From DATCMU01 sp036563245 (GTDB taxonomy: Bacteria; Pseudomonadota; Alphaproteobacteria; Rhizobiales; Devosiaceae), in assembly GCA_036563245.1 (NCBI GenBank), contig DATCMU010000047.1, positions 124,001-188,000 on the forward strand: a stretch of DNA of 64,000 nucleotides. Reading direction: 5' to 3'. The translations under genes were made by a program, and so were the position numbers. Every line of letters starts with the position of its first letter. The first letter of the stretch is position 1. Under the pieces are notes generated by a model. It did not search any database, had not been told where the DNA came from, and worked only from the letters and a program-made list of their open reading frames with translations. This document shows positions 59,271-64,000 of the stretch, piece by piece.

Positions 59271-60539
59271 TCAGGCGACCTTGCGGAAGATCAGCGTGGC
59301 ATTGGTGCCGCCGAAACCGAAGGAATTGGACAGGGTCACGTTGATCTCACGCTTGCGGGCCGTCCTGGGCACCAGGTCGATGGCCGTATCCACCGACGGA
59401 TTCTCGAGATTGAGGGTGGGCGGGGCAATTCCGTCGCGCATGGCCAGCAGCGAGAAGACCGCTTCCACCGCCCCCGCGGCACCGAGCAGGTGCCCGACCG
59501 CGGACTTGGTGGAGGACATGGTCACGGTTTCTGCGGCGTCGCCCAGCATGCGGGTTACCGCGCCCAGTTCGATCTCGTCGCCCAAAGGCGTCGAGGTGCC
59601 ATGGGCGTTGATGTAGTCGATCTCGGACGGAGCGATGCCGGCCCGCTTGACCGCCGCCATCATGCACCGATATCCGCCGTCGCCGTCTTCGGACGGGGCG
59701 GTGATGTGGAACGCGTCGCCAGACAGGCCGTAGCCGATGACTTCGCCATAGATCCTGGCGCCGCGCGCCTTGGCGTGCTCGTAGTCCTCGAGCACGACCA
59801 CGCCGGCGCCCTCGCCCATCACGAAGCCGTCGCGGTCCTTGTCATAGGGGCGCGAGGCTTCTTCCGGCCGGTCGTTGTAGCCGGTGGACAGTGCCCTGAG
59901 CGCCGAGAAGCCGGCGACGGACAGGCGATTGACCGGCGACTCGGCGCCGCCGGCCAGCATCACGTCGGCGTCGCCCAGCGCAATCAGACGCGCCGCGTCG
60001 CCTATGGCGTGGGTGCCTGTGGCGCAGGCGGTGACCACGGAATGGTTCGGCCCCTTCAGGCCGAAGCGGATCGAGACGTGCCCCGACGCCAGGTTGATCA
60101 GCCGCCCCGGTATGAAGAAGGGGCTGACCCGGCGCGGGCCGCGTTCGTGAAGCGTGATCGAGGCATCGAAGATGCCGCCGATGCCACCGATACCCGAGCC
60201 GATCAGAACGCCCGTGCGCTCCTGCTGCAGCTGGGTTTTCGCTTCGTAGCCGCTGTCGGCCAGCGCCTGGGAGGCCGCCGCCATCGCAAACACGATGAAG
60301 GGATCGACCTTGCGCTGTTCCTTGGGCTCCATCCAGTCGTCGGGATTATAGGCTCCGTCTTCCTGGTTGCCGAGCGGTATGCGGCCCGCGATCTGGCAGG
60401 CGAGATCGTCGACCTGGAAGTCGTCGATTCGCTTTATGCCGCTCCTGGAGGCAATCAGATTGGCCCACACGGTTTCATGACCGGAACCCAGCGGGCTGAC
60501 CAGTCCGAGTCCCGTTACGACGACCCTGCGCAATTCCAT
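59271..60539 (-). CDS. fabF: beta-ketoacyl-ACP synthase II
   Basis: This 422-residue condensing enzyme elongates fatty acids. The catalytic triad is visible as cysteine in VTACATGTHAIGDA, histidine in NAHGTSTPLGD and histidine in KSAVGHLLGAAGA, with GFGGTNATLIF at the C-terminus. It follows acpP by 22 bases, the standard acpP-fabF order. A short GC hairpin (59242-59254) without T-run follows it. Confidence 0.96.
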   Translation of the reverse strand: MELRRVVVTGLGLVSPLGSGHETVWANLIASRSGIKRIDDFQVDDLACQIAGRIPLGNQEDGAYNPDDWMEPKEQRKVDPFIVFAMAAASQALADSGYEAKTQLQQERTGVLIGSGIGGIGGIFDASITLHERGPRRVSPFFIPGRLINLASGHVSIRFGLKGPNHSVVTACATGTHAIGDAARLIALGDADVMLAGGAESPVNRLSVAGFSALRALSTGYNDRPEEASRPYDKDRDGFVMGEGAGVVVLEDYEHAKARGARIYGEVIGYGLSGDAFHITAPSEDGDGGYRCMMAAVKRAGIAPSEIDYINAHGTSTPLGDEIELGAVTRMLGDAAETVTMSSTKSAVGHLLGAAGAVEAVFSLLAMRDGIAPPTLNLENPSVDTAIDLVPRTARKREINVTLSNSFGFGGTNATLIFRKVA

Positions 60540-60561
60540 GGTCAGTGCAGCTGCCCGAGGG

Positions 60562-60798
60562 TCAGCCGACAGCCTTGGTCAGGAATGAAACCGCATCGCC
60601 AAAGGTCTGGATGGATTCGGCGGCGTCATCGGGGATCTCGACCGAGAACTCTTCCTCGAAAGCCATCACCAGTTCGACCTGGTCAAGCGAGTCCGCGCCC
60701 AGATCGTCGATGAAGCTGGCCTTCTCGGTCACCTTTTCGGGCTCGACATTGAGGTGCTCGACGACAATCTTGCGAACCCGATCAGCGATATCGCTCAT
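60562..60798 (-). CDS. acpP: acyl carrier protein
   Basis: This 78-residue acidic protein carries the growing acyl chain. The phosphopantetheine-bearing serine is Ser37 in DDLGADSLDQVELVMAFEEE. Start MSDIADRVRKIVVEHLNVEP is typical; AAGGA lies about 8 bases before the ATG. The 203-base gap to fabG suggests its own promoter. Confidence 0.97.
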   Translation of the reverse strand: MSDIADRVRKIVVEHLNVEPEKVTEKASFIDDLGADSLDQVELVMAFEEEFSVEIPDDAAESIQTFGDAVSFLTKAVG

Positions 60799-60973
60799 AA
60801 CTCGTATCCTTCCACCTAAACGGTTGGTCTTATCAATCTGACGCCTTGCCAGCCTTCCTTCAACCGGTAAGGCAGTGGCAGAAGCCGCATTCCGGGCCCT
60901 GGTTGCGGGACCGTCCCGCACCCCTCCGGCACGCAGTGAGGGCGGCCATTAACACACTTTCCCCCCTTTGACT

Positions 60974-60979
60974 ATATAG
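60974..60979 (-). promoter_or_regulatory. possible -10 element of the acpP promoter
   Basis: CTATAT on the minus strand equals the alphaproteobacterial -10 consensus and lies in the gap between fabG and acpP, just after the fabG stop. No matching -35 is evident at 16-18 bases, so the call is tentative. Confidence 0.35.
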
Positions 60980-61001
60980 GCGGGGGCGCCGTTTCAAACC
61001 C

Positions 61002-61739
61002 TCAAATCATCACCATTCCACCGTTCACATTCAACGTGTGACCGGTCACATAGCCCGCGGAATCGGAAGCCAGAAACACCGCGCAGCTCGCCACTTCCTC
61101 GGCGTTGCCCAGGCGCGCGGCCGGGATCTTCGCCAGAATGGCCTCGCGCTGCCTGTCGTTGAGTTCGTCGGTCATGGCCGAGGCAATGAAGCCCGGCGCG
61201 ATGGTATTCACCGTGATGTTGCGCGAGGCGACCTCGTGCGCCAGCGCCTTGGACATGCCGATCAGGCCCGCCTTGGACGCGGCATAATTGCCCTGGCCGG
61301 GATTGCCCGTCACCCCCACCACCGACGTAATCGATATGATGCGGCCGAAACGCTGCTTCATCATGCCCCGCAAGGCCGCCCGGCACAGGTGGAATGCTGC
61401 GGTCAGGTTCACCGCCAGCACGCTGTCCCACTCATCGTCCTTCATGCGCATGAAGATATTGTCGCGGGTGATGCCGGCATTGTTGACCAGGATGTCGAGG
61501 CCGCCCATCGCCGCTTCCGCGTCCGGCACCAGCCTGTCCACCGCCGACAGGTCGGAAAGATTGCAGGGCAGGATGTGGGTCTTGCCCGAAATCGAAGCCG
61601 CAGTTGCCTCCAGCGCCTCGACACGGGTGCCGCTCAGCGCGACCTCGGCGCCCTGGGCGGCGAGCGCCGTGGCAATGGCCCGGCCGATGCCGCCACTTGC
61701 TCCGGTTACCAGCGCGCGCTTTCCAGTCAGATCGAACAT
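61002..61739 (-). CDS. fabG: 3-oxoacyl-ACP reductase
   Basis: This 245-residue short-chain dehydrogenase reduces 3-oxoacyl-ACP with NADPH. It has VTGASGGIGRAIATALAAQG, LVNNAGITRDN, the catalytic serine in SITSVVG and Y/K in GNYAASKAGL. Two ATGs are possible: AAGGAA abuts the first (61745) but stands 6 bases before the second (61739), which also gives the usual MFDLTGKRAL start, so 61739 is chosen. It follows fabD by 32 bases. Confidence 0.96.
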   Translation of the reverse strand: MFDLTGKRALVTGASGGIGRAIATALAAQGAEVALSGTRVEALEATAASISGKTHILPCNLSDLSAVDRLVPDAEAAMGGLDILVNNAGITRDNIFMRMKDDEWDSVLAVNLTAAFHLCRAALRGMMKQRFGRIISITSVVGVTGNPGQGNYAASKAGLIGMSKALAHEVASRNITVNTIAPGFIASAMTDELNDRQREAILAKIPAARLGNAEEVASCAVFLASDSAGYVTGHTLNVNGGMVMI

Positions 61740-61771
61740 TGGCATTTCCTTGTTGTGGCCTGGTGCCAGGC

Positions 61772-62722
61772 TCAGTTCCCCAAAGTATCCACGAAGCTGT
61801 CGATGTCGGCAGGCGTGTTCACCGCGACCGCAGCCACATCGGCAGCGATACGCCGGGCCAAGCCGGTCAGCACCTTGCCGCTCCCCAGTTCGGCAAAAGC
61901 CGTCACGCCTCCCTCGCCGGCCAGCCAGCCGATGCTTTCGGTCCAGCGCACCATGCCCGTCACCTGCTCGACCAGCCTTTGGCGGATTTCGGCGGGATCG
62001 CTGATCGGGGCGGCGAGCACGTTGGCCACCAGCGGCACGGCCGGGGCATGCATGCTCACCTGCCCCAGCGCGTGGGCCATGGCCTCGGCGGCCGGCGCCA
62101 TCAGGCGGCAATGGAACGGCGCGGAAACCGGCAGGAGCAGGGCGCGCTTGGCGCCACGGGCCTTGGCGATCTCGATGGCCCTGTCGATTGCCGCGGTGCT
62201 TCCGGAAACCACGATCTGGCCCGGCGAATTGTCGTTGGCGACGTCGCAGACTTCGCCTTGCGCCGCCTCCTCGGCGATTTCGCGCACCGTTGGCATGTCG
62301 AGATTGAGGATCGCGGCCATCGCGCCATCGCCAACCGGCACGGCCTGCTGCATCGCGCGGCCCCGCACCTGGAGCAGGCGGGCCGCATCTGCCAGGGAAA
62401 AGGTGCCGGCGGCGCAAAGCGCCGAATATTCACCGAGCGAATGGCCGGCGACGTAAGAGCAGTCGGACGCAATGCGTACGCCCCTCGCCTCAAGCACCCG
62501 CACCACCGCCATCGAAACCGCCATCAGCGCGGGCTGGGCGTTCTCGGTGAGCCGCAGGGTCTCGTCCGGCCCCTCGAACATGATGGTGGAGAGCTTCGCG
62601 CCCAGCGCATCGTCGACCTCGTCGAAGACCGCGCGCGCCTCGGGATAGGCTTGCGCAAGATCGCGGCCCATGCCGACGGCCTGGCTACCCTGTCCGGGAA
62701 ATGTGAAAGCACGCCTGGTCAT
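61772..62722 (-). CDS. fabD: malonyl-CoA-ACP transacylase
   Basis: This 316-residue enzyme loads malonate onto ACP. It starts MTRRAFTFPGQGSQAVGMGR and has the active-site serine in VAGHSLGEYSALCAAGTFSL and the histidine in LPVSAPFHCRLMAP. It is the first gene of the fabD-fabG-acpP-fabF series and is divergent from rpsF. Confidence 0.96.
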   Translation of the reverse strand: MTRRAFTFPGQGSQAVGMGRDLAQAYPEARAVFDEVDDALGAKLSTIMFEGPDETLRLTENAQPALMAVSMAVVRVLEARGVRIASDCSYVAGHSLGEYSALCAAGTFSLADAARLLQVRGRAMQQAVPVGDGAMAAILNLDMPTVREIAEEAAQGEVCDVANDNSPGQIVVSGSTAAIDRAIEIAKARGAKRALLLPVSAPFHCRLMAPAAEAMAHALGQVSMHAPAVPLVANVLAAPISDPAEIRQRLVEQVTGMVRWTESIGWLAGEGGVTAFAELGSGKVLTGLARRIAADVAAVAVNTPADIDSFVDTLGN

Positions 62723-63098
62723 GAATCCCCCGAAAATCGCCGATTACCGGTGCCGCAGCCTGAGAGGCGAGCGTAAGCCGTGCCCGTTGCCGCTGGCAAG
62801 TGGGCGCTGCCATTGCCTCACCGAAGCGGCCAAGTCAACATGCGCCGTCGCGCGCGGCGCACCGCAAGGCCGCCGCGAAAAGGGGCAAGGCCCTTGCTCT
62901 TTGCGCAGTTTGGCACTATTGACCGCTTCGCATTCGTTTGGCCGGGGGCTGAACGGAGGGTCGGCTTTTGCCGGCAGGGCTTGGTCCCGGCCTCCCGTGT
63001 TCCCGCTCTTTGCAAGACTGCTTTGACGCCTTTTCCAGGCTTCGAAGGGGCTCCGCGCCAGCGATGCGAGTTGATAACGAGGATGAGAAAGGCGTTAC
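62723..63098. other. divergent promoter region between fabD and rpsF
   Basis: These 376 bases contain the predicted rpsF promoter and a long rpsF leader of about 170 bases. The leader has several GC-rich short inverted repeats, for example around GGGTCGGC...GCCGGC, but I could not establish the known S6:S18 autoregulatory fold by eye. No gene is seen. Confidence 0.6.
62893..62921 (+). promoter_or_regulatory. predicted housekeeping promoter of rpsF-rpsR-rplI
   Basis: CTTGCT (-35), a 17-base spacer and CTATTG (-10) match the alphaproteobacterial consensus CTTGAC-N17-CTATAT in 9 of 12 positions with ideal spacing. Transcription would start about 170 bases before the rpsF ATG. Confidence 0.6.
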
Positions 63099-63473
63099 AT
63101 GCCCCTCTACGAGCATATCTATCTGGCGCGCCAGGACGTGAGCGCGCAGCAGGTCGAAGACCTGACCAAGACCTATACCGAGCTTCTGTCGGCCAATGGC
63201 GGCAAGGTGACCAAGACCGAATACTGGGGTCTGAAGTCGCTTTCCTACCGCGTGCGCAAGAACCGCAAGGCCCACTACTGCCTGCTCAATATCGACGCCC
63301 CGCCGGCCGCCGTTGCCGAGATGGAGCGCCAGATGCGCATCAATGAAGACGTCCTGCGTTTCCTCACGGTGCGCGTCGACGAGCTTGAGGAAGGCCCCTC
63401 GGCCATGATGCAGAAGCGCGATCGCGACGACCGCCCGGACCGCGGCGACCGCCGCCCGCCGCGCCGGTCATAA
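63099..63473 (+). CDS. rpsF: 30S ribosomal protein S6
   Basis: This 124-residue protein starts MPLYEHIYLARQDVSAQQVE and has TEYWGLKSLSYRVRKNRKAH, the conserved S6 core. The C-terminus has a basic and acidic extension (DRDDRPDRGDRRPPRRS) usual in alphaproteobacteria. It binds S18 on the small subunit platform; the S18 gene follows 13 bases later. GAGAAAGG precedes the ATG. Confidence 0.97.
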   Translation: MPLYEHIYLARQDVSAQQVEDLTKTYTELLSANGGKVTKTEYWGLKSLSYRVRKNRKAHYCLLNIDAPPAAVAEMERQMRINEDVLRFLTVRVDELEEGPSAMMQKRDRDDRPDRGDRRPPRRS

Positions 63474-63486
63474 GGAGGACTGAACC

Positions 63487-63741
63487 ATGGCCATTCGCAA
63501 TCTGACCACGACCCAGGTTCGCCGCCCGTTCCAGCGTCGCCGCAAGACCTGCCCGTTCTCCGGCCCGAACGCCCCCAAGATCGACTACAAGGACGTTCGC
63601 CTGCTGCAGCGCTACGTTTCGGAGCGCGGCAAGATCGTGCCGAGCCGCATCACCGCGGTTTCCGCCAAGAAGCAGCGCGAGCTGGCCCGTGCCATCAAGC
63701 GCGCGCGGTTCCTTGGCCTGCTGCCCTACGCGGTCAGCTGA
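63487..63741 (+). CDS. rpsR: 30S ribosomal protein S18
   Basis: This 84-residue basic protein contains RRRKTCPFSGPNAPKIDYKD and KIVPSRITAVSAKKQRELAR, the S18 signature regions. AAGGAGG lies just upstream of the ATG and is a near-perfect ribosome-binding site. It forms a heterodimer with S6. Confidence 0.97.
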   Translation: MAIRNLTTTQVRRPFQRRRKTCPFSGPNAPKIDYKDVRLLQRYVSERGKIVPSRITAVSAKKQRELARAIKRARFLGLLPYAVS

Positions 63742-63751
63742 TCCCCGGTTT

Positions 63752-63850
63752 GCGCGGGCGGCGACTGAATTCGCCCGCGCGCCCTGCCCCGCATCGCCGG
63801 GGCGCTGGAGCACCGGAATGAGCCGGCGCTTCTAACCGCCGAAACGGCGG
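63752..63850 (+). other. rpsR-rplI intercistronic hairpins
   Basis: Two stems lie in the 129-base gap. GCGCGGGCG/CGCCCGCGC (9 perfect pairs, 63752-63780) follows rpsR, and CCGCC-GAAAC-GGCGG (63836-63850) stands just before the rplI ribosome site. Neither has a T-run. They probably tune mRNA stability or rplI translation. Confidence 0.5.
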
Positions 63851-63870
63851 GACAGCATGGAGAAAGACAA

Positions 63871-64000
63871 ATGAAAGTCATCCTTCTCGAGCGGCTTGGC
63901 CGCGTCGGTCACATTGGCGACGAAGTCAATGTGCGCGACGGTTTCGCCCGCAATTTCCTTCTGCCGCAGGGCAAGGCGCTGCGCGCCACCCAGGCAAATC
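63871..64000 (+). CDS. rplI: 50S ribosomal protein L9, N-terminal fragment (cut by window edge)
   Basis: Forty-three codons are present before the right edge. The sequence MKVILLERLGRVGHIGDEVN followed by VRDGFARNFLLPQGKALRAT is the conserved N-terminal domain of L9, including the G-x4-V-x-V-x2-G-(F/Y)-x2-N-(F/Y)-L signature. GGAGAAAG precedes the ATG. It completes the rpsF-rpsR-rplI operon. Confidence 0.96.
   Translation, partial: MKVILLERLGRVGHIGDEVNVRDGFARNFLLPQGKALRATQAN

Noticed and set aside
57325..59616. Plus-strand open frame of 763 codons
   Set aside because: It is antisense to yicC, mltG and part of fabF and has no recognisable domain; the minus-strand genes are certain.
1..64000. 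CRISPR arrays, rRNA genes and intact insertion sequences
   Set aside because: No regularly spaced repeats, no rRNA-like sequence and no complete transposase or integrase gene were found on either strand.

Overview
This 64 kb window is high-GC DNA from an alphaproteobacterium, most likely of the order Hyphomicrobiales. The housekeeping gene order pepA / lptF-lptG-lptD-surA-pdxA-rsmA / gmk-yicC-mltG-fabF-acpP-fabG-fabD / rpsF-rpsR-rplI is typical of that order. A Devosia/Pelagibacterium-like genus is my guess and rests on general resemblance only. There is no rRNA, CRISPR array or intact transposon.

Region 1 (1-12955) is a long minus-strand cluster read away from a divergent LysR regulator at 12065. 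It holds two DUF885 proteins, a ketopantoate-reductase-like protein, a Gfo/Idh oxidoreductase, a complete Dpp/Opp-type peptide transporter (two ATPases, binding protein, two permeases), a D-2-hydroxyacid dehydrogenase and the start of a gamma-glutamyltransferase. Nearly all junctions overlap by 1-8 bases, so it reads as one peptide or amino-acid-derivative uptake and breakdown unit. The first DUF885 protein has lost the glutamate of its HE..PGH motif.

Region 2 (13337-24836) is a second minus-strand operon: amidohydrolase, ribose-type ABC transporter (binding protein, double ATPase, two permeases), two IclR-type regulators, an alpha/beta hydrolase, a FAH-family dehydratase and a ketoglutarate-semialdehyde dehydrogenase. 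The last two match the final steps of the Weimberg pathway (2-keto-3-deoxy acid to 2-oxoglutarate), but the usual sugar dehydrogenase and sugar-acid dehydratase are absent. One regulator is an unusual fusion: an IclR-type helix-turn-helix joined to a full periplasmic-binding-protein domain that closely resembles the operon's own secreted binding protein.

Region 3 (about 24950-35813) looks like a genomic island and is the best candidate for an undescribed system. It has a serine-recombinase relic, a GIY-YIG + DEDDh exonuclease + possible B3-like DNA-binding protein (minus strand), an AT-richer gap with an orphan terminator, and divergently a single 2534-residue protein. That protein combines a cold-shock-like domain, a DEDDh exonuclease, a RecQ-like SF2 helicase and a UvrD-like SF1 helicase. 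The island ends at tRNA-Ser(GCU); 11 bases covering the tRNA 3' end recur at 27480. A nucleic-acid-processing defence or repair function is inferred.

Region 4 (36065-47039) holds mixed metabolic genes: GST, DODA-type dioxygenase, glyoxalase-related protein, TSUP exporter, molybdopterin oxidoreductase, a 49-residue membrane protein, ndk, a secreted protein, FMN reductase, ABC-F ATPase, DUF985 cupin, methyltransferase and holC. Region 5 (47117-64000) is conserved core: pepA, LPS export and outer-membrane assembly genes, pdxA, rsmA, gmk, yicC, mltG, the fab cluster and the rpsF-rpsR-rplI operon, which is cut by the window end.
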